28,901 nt of DNA. It comes from Candidatus Peregrinibacteria bacterium UBA1369. Its GTDB lineage: Bacteria; Patescibacteriota; Gracilibacteria; UBA1369. The notes under the pieces were generated by a model that was not told the DNA's origin, searched no databases, and saw only the letters and a program-made list of their open reading frames with translations. The stretch covers positions 79,163 through 108,063 of the forward strand of contig DBRL01000017.1 in the NCBI GenBank assembly GCA_002305925.1. The letters are read 5' to 3'. The position numbers were made by a program, and so were the translations under genes. Numbering within the stretch: the stretch's first letter is position 1; every line of letters starts with the position of its first letter. Of the stretch, positions 13,420-19,860 are shown one piece after another.

Positions 13420-15450
13420 CTAATGTTTGCCTTTTTTTGCGTAAAGCTTTTCCTTCTGCTGTCTTTTGAATTTGGAGCTGCTTTCTTTTTTCCTCTTGGT
13501 GAACGGTTTGTCCAAAGCGTCCAGACTGCCGCCCATCTCATTGATTACAAATACCGTCTCGTTTCTGGGGTCGGGGCCGAAGTAATTTCTGGCAATTTCC
13601 TGATTGTTGGACACCTCGTATCTGCTCAAATAGCTTGAATAAACTCCGCGGCCGCTGGTCAGACCCATCAGCGTGTTGGAGAAATACAGCATGTGGCTGT
13701 ATTTGGCCTCCCCCTCAATGGTTACTTCTTCGGAGTCATCCCTGGTTACTTCAAAGGCGCTGTTGAAGCCGGACAGGGCTTTGATTACCTCACTCATACA
13801 GGCTTTTGGAATGGTGATGGTAAACCTGGAAATCGGTTCCAGTATTCTCATGCGGCTGTTTTTCAGGGCTCTCATCAGGGCCAGGGGGACGGCAATGTTG
13901 AAATGCAGCGGGTCCGATCCCATCGAGTCAAACCGCCCGTCTACCAGTGAGATTTCCGCGTCGGTCACCTCCCAGCCGAAAACTCCCTGCCGGATGTAGG
14001 AACGGACCAGTCGTTCAGTCTGCCGCTGATATTTTTTCAGCAGGAAATCCGTGCTTAATTTTGACTGATAGACTACTCCGCTGCCCGGTGGCAACGGTTT
14101 TACCTCGATTTTCACGGCAGAGACTTTTGTATAGGTGGCGAGTCCCGTTCCCAGTCTGGTCGGCGTTTCCCTGTGTATCAGGACCGGATCCACCAGTTCC
14201 GAGTCGATGTTGAATCTTTCCCTGAGCATGGTTTTCACGATTTGCGCCTGGATTTCTCCCATCAGACTGATGCACTTCTGGCCGGTGTACTGATCGTGTC
14301 TGACGTTTAAATAGGGATCTTCCTCGTTCAGGACACTGAGCGCTTTGGCCAGTTCCATTGACTGGTTTTTGTCCTTGACCGCGACGTTCATGCTGATCAA
14401 AGGATTGACGAACCTGATCTGGCTGGCGTCTTCCGGTTTCTCCCCCAGATATTGACCGGTCATGGCATCCAGTCCCTGAATGACAACAATGTCTCCCGAA
14501 CCCGCCTCACTTGCCGGAACCAGGCTGCTGCCTTCTACAGTGGCCATTTCCTTGATTTGCTGGGCGTCTTCGTTTTCGACTTTGACGTGTTCTCTGGTTT
14601 TCAGCCGTCCCGACAGTATTTTGGTAAAGAAGCGTTTTTTGCCGTTTTCTACCCGCACCAGATAAATAAAAGCTGAGAATTTGCCCTGGTCGTTTCGGGC
14701 CGGGGCGGGCAGATATTTTTGGATGCAGGAAATCAAGTCTTCAATGCCTTCGCCTTTCAGGGCGCTGCCCCCGATGACGGGGAAAACCTCTCCGTTCCGG
14801 GTCAGTTCTTCCAGTCTCCTGTCCAGCACTTCCTGCGTTACCTGGCCGGGGTCTTCCAAATACTTTTCCATTAACTGATCGTCCTGCTCGGCCAGTAATT
14901 CCAGCATTTGTTCGTGGGTGTTGGGGGAATAGACAAAAGTCTGCTCAGATCCTTCGATCTGTATCAGCGGTATGACTTTTTTTTCCAGTTTTTGCTTGAT
15001 GTCCTCAATTGTCTTACCATAATCGGCTCCCCGGCGGTCCATTTTGTTGATGAAAATGATCGTAGGGACTTTTTTTTGTTTCAGCAGTTTCCACAGCGTG
15101 TAGGTCTGGGGTTCGACGCCTTCCACGCCCGAAATGACCACTACTGCGCAGTCCAAAACCTGTAATGCCCTCTCTACCTCAGCGGAAAAATCGATATGCC
15201 CGGGGGTGTCAATCAGCTGGATTTTTTTCCCTTCCAGATCGAAAGTCACCAGGGCGGCTCTGACCGAAATGCCTCTTTCCCGTTCAATTTTCAGGGAATC
15301 TGTGATGGTGTTGCCTTCGTCCACCCGGCCAATCGTATCGATAATTTTGGCGTGAAAGAGCAGGTGTTCCGTCAAAGTGGTTTTTCCGGCGTTGGCATGG
15401 GCAAAAATCCCTAAGGTAACGGCTGAATTTTCCGGATCGACTTTTTCCAT
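13420..15450 (-). CDS. Tet(M)/Tet(O)-like ribosomal-protection GTPase (EF-G paralogue)
   Basis: 676 residues with EF-G-like domain order. G motifs: G1 AHANAGKT (17-24), G2 ERGIS (58-62), G3 DTPGH (81-85), G4 NKMD (135-138). The length, the short G-domain insertions and the C-terminal half (LPPGSGVVYQSKLS, later GVFGWEVTDAEISLVDGRF and RILEPISRFTITIP) follow Tet(M)-type ribosomal-protection proteins rather than housekeeping EF-G. Such proteins bind the ribosomal A-site region and dislodge tetracycline. G1 has Asn where Tet(M) has Asp (AHVDAGKT), and G2 has Ser in place of the usual Thr. The Lys/Arg-rich tail (KRKKESSSKFKRQQKEK) is an extension. It starts 3 bases after the radical SAM stop. Resistance to a drug or to an operon-encoded product is inferred. 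Confidence 0.85.
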   Translation of the reverse strand: MEKVDPENSAVTLGIFAHANAGKTTLTEHLLFHAKIIDTIGRVDEGNTITDSLKIERERGISVRAALVTFDLEGKKIQLIDTPGHIDFSAEVERALQVLDCAVVVISGVEGVEPQTYTLWKLLKQKKVPTIIFINKMDRRGADYGKTIEDIKQKLEKKVIPLIQIEGSEQTFVYSPNTHEQMLELLAEQDDQLMEKYLEDPGQVTQEVLDRRLEELTRNGEVFPVIGGSALKGEGIEDLISCIQKYLPAPARNDQGKFSAFIYLVRVENGKKRFFTKILSGRLKTREHVKVENEDAQQIKEMATVEGSSLVPASEAGSGDIVVIQGLDAMTGQYLGEKPEDASQIRFVNPLISMNVAVKDKNQSMELAKALSVLNEEDPYLNVRHDQYTGQKCISLMGEIQAQIVKTMLRERFNIDSELVDPVLIHRETPTRLGTGLATYTKVSAVKIEVKPLPPGSGVVYQSKLSTDFLLKKYQRQTERLVRSYIRQGVFGWEVTDAEISLVDGRFDSMGSDPLHFNIAVPLALMRALKNSRMRILEPISRFTITIPKACMSEVIKALSGFNSAFEVTRDDSEEVTIEGEAKYSHMLYFSNTLMGLTSGRGVYSSYLSRYEVSNNQEIARNYFGPDPRNETVFVINEMGGSLDALDKPFTKRKKESSSKFKRQQKEKLYAKKGKH

Positions 15451-15453
15451 GGG

Positions 15454-16806
15454 TTAGCCTTGTTTTAGATGTTCCCGAACCAGTATATCAATTAGTTTCC
15501 CGTAATCCACACAATTTGGTCTGTCTAGGTCCGACATGGCACTGCCACCGTGTCTGGCGGCCGGGCAGCCGGTGCCGCAGATGTATCTGTATTTGCAGGC
15601 AGAGCATTTTTCCAGGCTGGTAATGCTGCGGTTCAGCCACTGATCCTTCTTTTCGTTAAATTCCAGGCCGGGCTCGAATTGGCCCACGCTGAAATCCGGG
15701 TTGCCGACTCCATGCCAGCATTTATAGATATTGCCTTTGTAGTCCAGAATATACTGGTTTCTGGCGGCCCCGCAGTGCCTAAGCGAAGGCTGAAAAGGCT
15801 GATTGGAAAAGATCGCTTCAATAAAACCAGCGGGATGATATTTTTTCTGGAAAACGGCCATTTGAGGGAATTTCTTCTCCAGGGCAAAGATAGTTTCGAT
15901 GCCAACGCTTTCTTCCAATACGTTTTGTTCTCCGGAACAACCGCCGTCCTGCATCAGATAGAGATATGGGTGCAAATTGGGGGCTGATTTGAAATGTCCG
16001 GTGATCAGGCCGGCCAGTTCAGGGAGGCTGTCGATATTTTCTTTGTCGACGTTGACCCGCAGGTAAATTTTGATTCCCATTTCCAGGGCTTTTTCGATAT
16101 TGGCGAGAATCAGATCGAAACTTCCTGCTCCGTTGCCAAATATTCTGCGGCGATCGTGTATCTTTCTGGGGCCGTCCAGGGTGATCTGGATGTGTTCTAC
16201 CACTTCTTTGTTCAGCTCCGGAATAAAGGCGGAGATGTCGACTCCATTGGTGACAATATTGGCGCGGTATCCTTCCGCTGCGATCTTGTTCAGTATGTAA
16301 CCAATCAGCATACGGTTCCCCGGCAGCAGGGGTTCTCCTCCCATGATCGTGATTTTGACGTCTTTGTTACCAAAGGCGGTTTTGCCGCCGGGCGGTATCT
16401 CTCCGATGATTTTGGCGATCACTTCAAACTGCCGGTCGATGCTGTCTTTTCTGCCCTGAAACGGCGAATGCTGAATGTCATAGGCCCTTTCGTAACAATA
16501 GGTGCATTTCAGGTTGCAGGAATAGGAGGGGATAATGAGAAAGCTTGGCACACTGGACTTTTCCAGTCCTTCCAGTTTCGCGTCAAGTTTTTGCAGAAAA
16601 TCCTGATATTCACTTTCGTTTTCGAAGAGATATCGTCTCTTCTTCATTGTTTCCACAACCGCAGCCTCCAAATCGGCCAGACGGTTTTCGGAAAGCTGCC
16701 GGTAGATCTGTGGACTGATCAAATCGGCTGCCCCGTTAATCAGATTCAGCAGCAGATATTTCCCGCCGTCTGCTTTGATAAACTGAATTTCCTTGATTAA
16801 AATCAT
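15454..16806 (-). CDS. Radical SAM/SPASM-domain protein, probable peptide maturase
   Basis: 450 residues from the ATG at 16806. An N-terminal 80-residue region (ADGGKYLLLNLINGAADLI) resembles the substrate-recognition start of peptide maturases. The radical SAM core has CNLKCTYC (CxxxCxxC, which binds the catalytic 4Fe-4S cluster), then KITIMGGEPLL for AdoMet contact. The C-terminal SPASM domain has a Cys ladder (RHCGAARNQ, YKCWHG, KCSACKYRYICGTGCP, PNCVDY) for auxiliary clusters. SPASM enzymes commonly cross-link or cleave short genetically encoded peptides. A TTG at 16881 would add 25 residues; the ATG matches the family's usual N-terminus better. It lies 141 bases after a 26-codon ORF and directly before the ribosomal-protection gene. 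Confidence 0.88.
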   Translation of the reverse strand: MILIKEIQFIKADGGKYLLLNLINGAADLISPQIYRQLSENRLADLEAAVVETMKKRRYLFENESEYQDFLQKLDAKLEGLEKSSVPSFLIIPSYSCNLKCTYCYERAYDIQHSPFQGRKDSIDRQFEVIAKIIGEIPPGGKTAFGNKDVKITIMGGEPLLPGNRMLIGYILNKIAAEGYRANIVTNGVDISAFIPELNKEVVEHIQITLDGPRKIHDRRRIFGNGAGSFDLILANIEKALEMGIKIYLRVNVDKENIDSLPELAGLITGHFKSAPNLHPYLYLMQDGGCSGEQNVLEESVGIETIFALEKKFPQMAVFQKKYHPAGFIEAIFSNQPFQPSLRHCGAARNQYILDYKGNIYKCWHGVGNPDFSVGQFEPGLEFNEKKDQWLNRSITSLEKCSACKYRYICGTGCPAARHGGSAMSDLDRPNCVDYGKLIDILVREHLKQG

Positions 16807-16889
16807 GTCTTGGTGCAAAAAAATAACTTCCGACCTGGGGGTTAGAATGCATGATATTTCGTCTTTTTGTGTTTTTGCCAATTAAGACA

Positions 16890-16923
16890 AATTACCGCCA
16901 CCTAAACCGTGACTTGGGTAATT
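16890..16923 (-). promoter_or_regulatory. Inverted repeat between the small ORF and the radical SAM gene, possible attenuator
   Basis: AATTACC and GGTAATT pair exactly over 7 bp with a 20-base loop. On the minus-strand transcript the stem is followed by a moderately U-rich TGTCTTAATTGG rather than a clean U-run. It could lower expression of downstream genes relative to the first ORF, or act as an attenuator if the ORF is a leader peptide. Confidence 0.4.
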
Positions 16924-16947
16924 GTGCCAATGGCCAACCCTACTGCT

Positions 16948-17028
16948 CTATACGTGATAGTCGCAGGTGTTGTTCTTGCCGGCTACTTCTTCTAAATCGA
17001 CTATAACATTTGCGTTTAACGTTTCCAT
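16948..17028 (-). CDS. 26-aa ORF: candidate RiPP precursor or regulatory leader peptide
   Basis: The first ATG after the predicted operon transcript start opens 26 codons. The peptide starts METLNANVIVDLEEV, an acidic and hydrophobic leader-like part, and ends GKNNTCDYHV with single Cys, Tyr and His. Short size, an acidic EEV-type middle and a Cys/aromatic tail recall precursors of SPASM-maturated peptides such as MftA of mycofactocin, although there is no clear homology. It is followed by an inverted repeat and a radical SAM/SPASM gene. Because a Tet(M)-like gene is in the same operon, and tet(M) is known to be controlled by a leader peptide, a regulatory role is the main alternative. No Shine-Dalgarno is visible, as for many genes here. 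A 21-codon hydrophobic ORF runs antisense (16930-16995). Confidence 0.45.
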   Translation of the reverse strand: METLNANVIVDLEEVAGKNNTCDYHV

Positions 17029-17060
17029 GTTGAGGGGGTTTAAATAAAGAAGCCGAACTC

Positions 17061-17089
17061 ATGTTAACCATTTATTTGATTCTATGCAA
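17061..17089 (-). promoter_or_regulatory. Promoter of the peptide/radical SAM/ribosomal-protection operon
   Basis: TTGCAT (17089-17084), 17-bp spacer, TAACAT (17066-17061) on the minus strand. The predicted start is about 17054, giving a leader of about 26 bases. It excludes a longer 40-codon frame whose ATG (17062) lies inside the -10. Confidence 0.55.
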
Positions 17090-17119
17090 GGTGGGGGGAG
17101 GGGGTTGTCTGTTCCCTGA

Positions 17120-17890
17120 TCAGGCCGATTGTGTTGAGGTGGATTGCGCGCGCAACTGGCGCGGCGTGCTTTGGCGGTGTTCTTCGATTCGTCTGGAGAT
17201 ACGATGCAGTTTCTTTACCGCGCTGTGCACTGTGCCTGCCGGCTTGCAGTCGTGATAGCTCTTTTTGAGCTCTTTGTCATCGATGATGTAGGCCATTAGA
17301 CCGTTCTGCAGGTCAATCAGCCGGTCGATCAGCCAGCCAGTACCGGCGGGGGCGCGCTTGGGGTCCAGCAGACTGGTGTCGATCAATTTGATGCTTTCGC
17401 TGTCGCCTGTGTCGCCCCCGTCCACCAGAATATTATAGGCGCCCAGCTGCAGGGGGCGGTTTTCCCGGGTCAGGTAATTCAAGAAATGTCCAAAAGAAGC
17501 TATGCCCAGGAAGTCGATGCCGGCCCGGGTTTTCTGACGAATCTCCAGCGAGGCGGCGGTCATCTTGACCACCTGTTCGCGGATTTTGGGATCGAGTAGA
17601 TCCACTTCGCGAAAGACGCGTCCCCTGATTTCCTCGGCGATGATCGCATAGGGCACGTGAATGATCGAATGTCCGTCGTCAATGGTTGGCTCGCGCACCA
17701 CCCGTGTTTCCGGTATCGGTATGTCGTATTTCAGTAGGCGGGCCAAATCGTCCCTGACCGAGTCGTAGTCGCTGGTGTCCCAACGCTGTCCCTGCCAATG
17801 CGGATATTTGATCAATTTGCCGTTTTCCAGCCGGCCCACATGGTGTTGCGCTCCGGAGCCGACTGTCGATGCTATTTCAAATCTTTCCAT
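17120..17890 (-). CDS. Kinase-fold (aminoglycoside/protein-kinase-like) protein
   Basis: 256 residues from the ATG at 17890. The pattern fits a kinase-like fold: a glycine-rich start (STVGSGAQHHVGRLENGKLIK) with a candidate Lys, then AIIAEEIRGRVF as the hinge, DFLGIASFGHFLNYLTRENR, AYNILVDGG with the Asn of a catalytic loop, and IKLIDTSLLD, which corresponds to the metal-binding Asp region. A basic Ser/Thr/Gln-rich tail (RQSTPRQLRAQS) ends it. The substrate is unknown, and motifs are weak enough that the assignment is inference. The frame is open to 17974, but that extension overlaps the DUF2177 gene, whose stop is 4 bases before this ATG, so the two form an operon. Confidence 0.55.
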   Translation of the reverse strand: MERFEIASTVGSGAQHHVGRLENGKLIKYPHWQGQRWDTSDYDSVRDDLARLLKYDIPIPETRVVREPTIDDGHSIIHVPYAIIAEEIRGRVFREVDLLDPKIREQVVKMTAASLEIRQKTRAGIDFLGIASFGHFLNYLTRENRPLQLGAYNILVDGGDTGDSESIKLIDTSLLDPKRAPAGTGWLIDRLIDLQNGLMAYIIDDKELKKSYHDCKPAGTVHSAVKKLHRISRRIEEHRQSTPRQLRAQSTSTQSA

Positions 17891-17894
17891 AAGT

Positions 17895-18296
17895 TTAAAT
17901 TCTGGCCACGAAATATCCCGCCAAACTGACCACGGAGGCCAGGACGACGCCCCAGGCAATGTCCACAAAGGCAATCGGCAAGGGCCAGTCCTTCAGTACG
18001 GCGTAATTGGTCAATTCGTAGGTCATGTAGGTAAAGAAGCCGAACAGCGCGCCATAGAGCAGGGTCTCGGCAAAGCTGTTTTTCTGGTAATGCGGCAGTA
18101 CGGCGAAAACCATGATGCCGACGATGAAGAGGGCGTAGAAAATCAGCGCCGCCGTCCAGTTGGGCGAATCCTTCATCAGCATGCCGATTTGTCCCTGATA
18201 GAAATTTTTGGCGACAATACCCAGCCAGAGCAGATCCACCGCCAGGAAGGTGACGGTCATGGCCAGATAGGTATAGATGATGGTGGCTACGGGCAT
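17895..18296 (-). CDS. DUF2177-family membrane protein
   Basis: 133 residues, four hydrophobic segments. It begins MPVATIIYTYLAMTVTFLAV, then DLLWLGIVAKNFYQ with the family's Asp-Leu-x-Trp-Leu motif, GALFGFFTYMTYELTNYAVL, and VDIAWGVVLASVVSLAGYF with the Asp/Trp-Gly motif. The function of DUF2177 is not known; members often neighbour lipid-modifying or DUF1295 genes, as here. The frame opens at 18353, but the extra 19 residues are not membrane-like and lie in the divergent promoter region, so the ATG at 18296 is chosen. Confidence 0.82.
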   Translation of the reverse strand: MPVATIIYTYLAMTVTFLAVDLLWLGIVAKNFYQGQIGMLMKDSPNWTAALIFYALFIVGIMVFAVLPHYQKNSFAETLLYGALFGFFTYMTYELTNYAVLKDWPLPIAFVDIAWGVVLASVVSLAGYFVARI

Positions 18297-18357
18297 AGCG
18301 GACTGTGTTAAATTTGCCCGAAAATGATACACTAACTTTAGTCTAACCCCCAAAAAA
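18297..18357. promoter_or_regulatory. Divergent intergenic region of DUF2177 and DUF1295 genes
   Basis: 61 bases between the two starts must hold both promoters. On the plus strand TGATACACT fits an extended -10 (TGn plus TACACT) about 24 bases before the DUF1295 ATG; on the minus strand TATCAT is the best -10. Neither has a convincing -35. Confidence 0.3.
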
Positions 18358-19119
18358 ATGTTGCTGGAAATTGTGCTGCTGGTGTTCGTCTATATGGTCT
18401 CCGCTTTTGTCTTGGCTTTGTGGAAGCGCGACAACAGCATCGTCGATGTGTTCTGGGGATTCGGTTTCGTGCTGCTGGCCTGGTATGGGTTGCTGCGGAC
18501 CATGACTTTTGAACCGGCGCAGTTTTTGATCACCGCACTGGTCACTGTCTGGGGGCTGCGGCTATCGCTGCATATTCTGACCCGGAAACTGGGCAAGCCG
18601 GAGGATTTCCGCTATGCCGCCTGGCGCAAAGAATGGGGCAAATGGTTTCTGCCGCGCTCTTTTCTGCAGATTTTCATGCTGCAGGGAGCCCTGATGCTGG
18701 TGATTGCCACCCCGATTATTTTGACCGGTTTGTACTATCAGCCGCAGCACTGGGGGTATCTGGTGGCCGGCGGCGGGATCTGGCTGTTTGGTTTTATTTT
18801 TGAGGCGGTGGGGGACGCGCAGCTGCGGCGTTTTTTGCGGACCAGGCGCGAGGGGCAGCTGATGACCGGGGGCTTATGGAAATACACGCGCCATCCCAAT
18901 TATTTCGGCGAGTCGATGATGTGGTGGGGGATTTTTGTACTGTCCGCTAATTGGCTGGCGCTGATTAGCCCGCTGACGCTGACTTTTTTACTGCTGTACG
19001 TTAGTGGGGTGCCGCTGCTGGAGAAAAAGTACGCCGGCAATCCGGCCTGGGAGGCCTACAAAAAACGCACCAGCGTCTTCATCCCCTGGTTTCCGAAGAA
19101 GGGGCGGGGCGAGAAGTGA
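18358..19119 (+). CDS. DUF1295-family membrane protein (steroid 5-alpha-reductase-like)
   Basis: 253 residues with about six or seven membrane segments. Family motifs visible: the N-terminal NSIVDVFWGFGFV, WGLRLSLHILTRK, the EAVGDAQLRRFLR region, and the C-terminal GGLWKYTRHPNYFGESMMWWG block (about 177-197) followed by PLLEKKY and AWEAYKKRTSVFIPWFP. That block is the NAD(P)H- or AdoMet-side signature shared by steroid 5-alpha reductases and isoprenylcysteine methyltransferases. Substrate is probably a lipid, but is not known for bacterial DUF1295. The start at 18358 gives a membrane helix directly (MLLEIVLLVFVYMVSAF). The 3' end converges on msrA with only 4 bases between the stops. Confidence 0.88.
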   Translation: MLLEIVLLVFVYMVSAFVLALWKRDNSIVDVFWGFGFVLLAWYGLLRTMTFEPAQFLITALVTVWGLRLSLHILTRKLGKPEDFRYAAWRKEWGKWFLPRSFLQIFMLQGALMLVIATPIILTGLYYQPQHWGYLVAGGGIWLFGFIFEAVGDAQLRRFLRTRREGQLMTGGLWKYTRHPNYFGESMMWWGIFVLSANWLALISPLTLTFLLLYVSGVPLLEKKYAGNPAWEAYKKRTSVFIPWFPKKGRGEK

Positions 19120-19123
19120 TGTC

Positions 19124-19798
19124 TCAGGGGTTCAAGTAATGTGAGAGTTTTTTCCGTGACTGGGCCAGTTTGGGCGTGATGACGGACTGGCAATAGGCCG
19201 CGTCGGGGTTCTTGTTGTAATAATTGTGGTGGTATTCTTCGGCCTCAAAAAATTCGGTCAGCGGTTTGATCTCGGTGATGATTGGACTGTCCCAGAGGCG
19301 CTGTTTTCCCAGTCCGGCGATGTAGTTTTCGGCGATTTCTTTTTGCAGATCGTCCAGATACAGAATAATGGAGCGGTATTGTGTTCCCAGGTCGTGGCCC
19401 TGTCTGTTCCGGGTGGTCGGGTCGTGGGTGGCAAAGAAAACGTCTAAAAGTCCCTCATAGGCGATGACGCGCGGATCGTATGCGATTTGGACCACTTCGG
19501 CGTGGCCGGTTTTACCCGTGCAGACTTCTTCATAGCTTGGGTTTTTGGTGCTGCCGCCGGCATAGCCGGGCACAACGGAAATTACTCCTTTGATCATCTT
19601 GAAGGCCGCCTCCGTGCACCAGAAGCATCCTCCGCCGAAAACGACCACCGCGCTTAGCTGCTCTGTATTGGTGGACGGCTTCTGTTTGTCCAGGCCTGTT
19701 GCTGCCACAAATTTCATGGACAGGGAATTGACGCAATAACGGGTGTCTTTGGGGACGATAATTTTTTCTTCCTCGGGGGAAAGCGGGTTCAGTTTCAT
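19124..19798 (-). CDS. msrA: Peptide-methionine (S)-S-oxide reductase MsrA with an MsrB-remnant N-terminus
   Basis: 224 residues. The MsrA domain starts at about 50: FGGGCFWCTEAAF (catalytic Cys in GCFWC, 57-61), GYAGGSTKNPSYEEVCTGKTGHAE, FFATHDPTTRNRQGHDLGTQYRS and the EEYHHNYYNKNPDAAYC end. It reduces the S epimer of methionine sulfoxide in proteins. Residues 1-34 are unusual: an MsrB-like beginning (LSPEEEKIIV) joined directly to an MsrB-like end (RYCVNSLSMKFV, including the catalytic-Cys motif CVNS), with the zinc and substrate-binding core missing. So this appears to be an MsrB-MsrA fusion whose MsrB part collapsed by an in-frame deletion. It is near-leaderless, with TATAAT 9 bases before the ATG. 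Confidence 0.93.
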   Translation of the reverse strand: MKLNPLSPEEEKIIVPKDTRYCVNSLSMKFVAATGLDKQKPSTNTEQLSAVVVFGGGCFWCTEAAFKMIKGVISVVPGYAGGSTKNPSYEEVCTGKTGHAEVVQIAYDPRVIAYEGLLDVFFATHDPTTRNRQGHDLGTQYRSIILYLDDLQKEIAENYIAGLGKQRLWDSPIITEIKPLTEFFEAEEYHHNYYNKNPDAAYCQSVITPKLAQSRKKLSHYLNP

Positions 19799-19806
19799 GT
19801 GACTGA

Positions 19807-19812
19807 ATTATA
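19807..19812 (-). promoter_or_regulatory. Extended -10 promoter of msrA, near-leaderless
   Basis: TGC-TATAAT on the minus strand, ending only 8 bases before the ATG at 19798, so transcription should start at or within a base or two of the start codon. No strong -35. Confidence 0.55.
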
Positions 19813-19860
19813 GCATATGGCCAAACGCTGAACTCTGAAGGGGCCTGCGTTCTGGACAAG

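Noticed and set aside
16930..16995. 21-codon plus-strand ORF encoding a hydrophobic peptide (MANPTALYVIVAGVVLAG...)
   Set aside because: It could be a small membrane peptide, but it is antisense to the favoured ORF and has no visible promoter or ribosome-binding site. Not excluded.
16940..17062. 40-codon minus-strand ORF, alternative first ORF of the radical SAM operon
   Set aside because: Its ATG is inside the predicted -10 and its Arg-rich, Ser-rich composition looks random; the overlapping 26-codon frame begins after the predicted transcript start.
17775..18311. 178-codon plus-strand ORF
   Set aside because: Antisense to the DUF2177 and kinase-fold genes; His/Gln/Asp-rich shadow with no family features.
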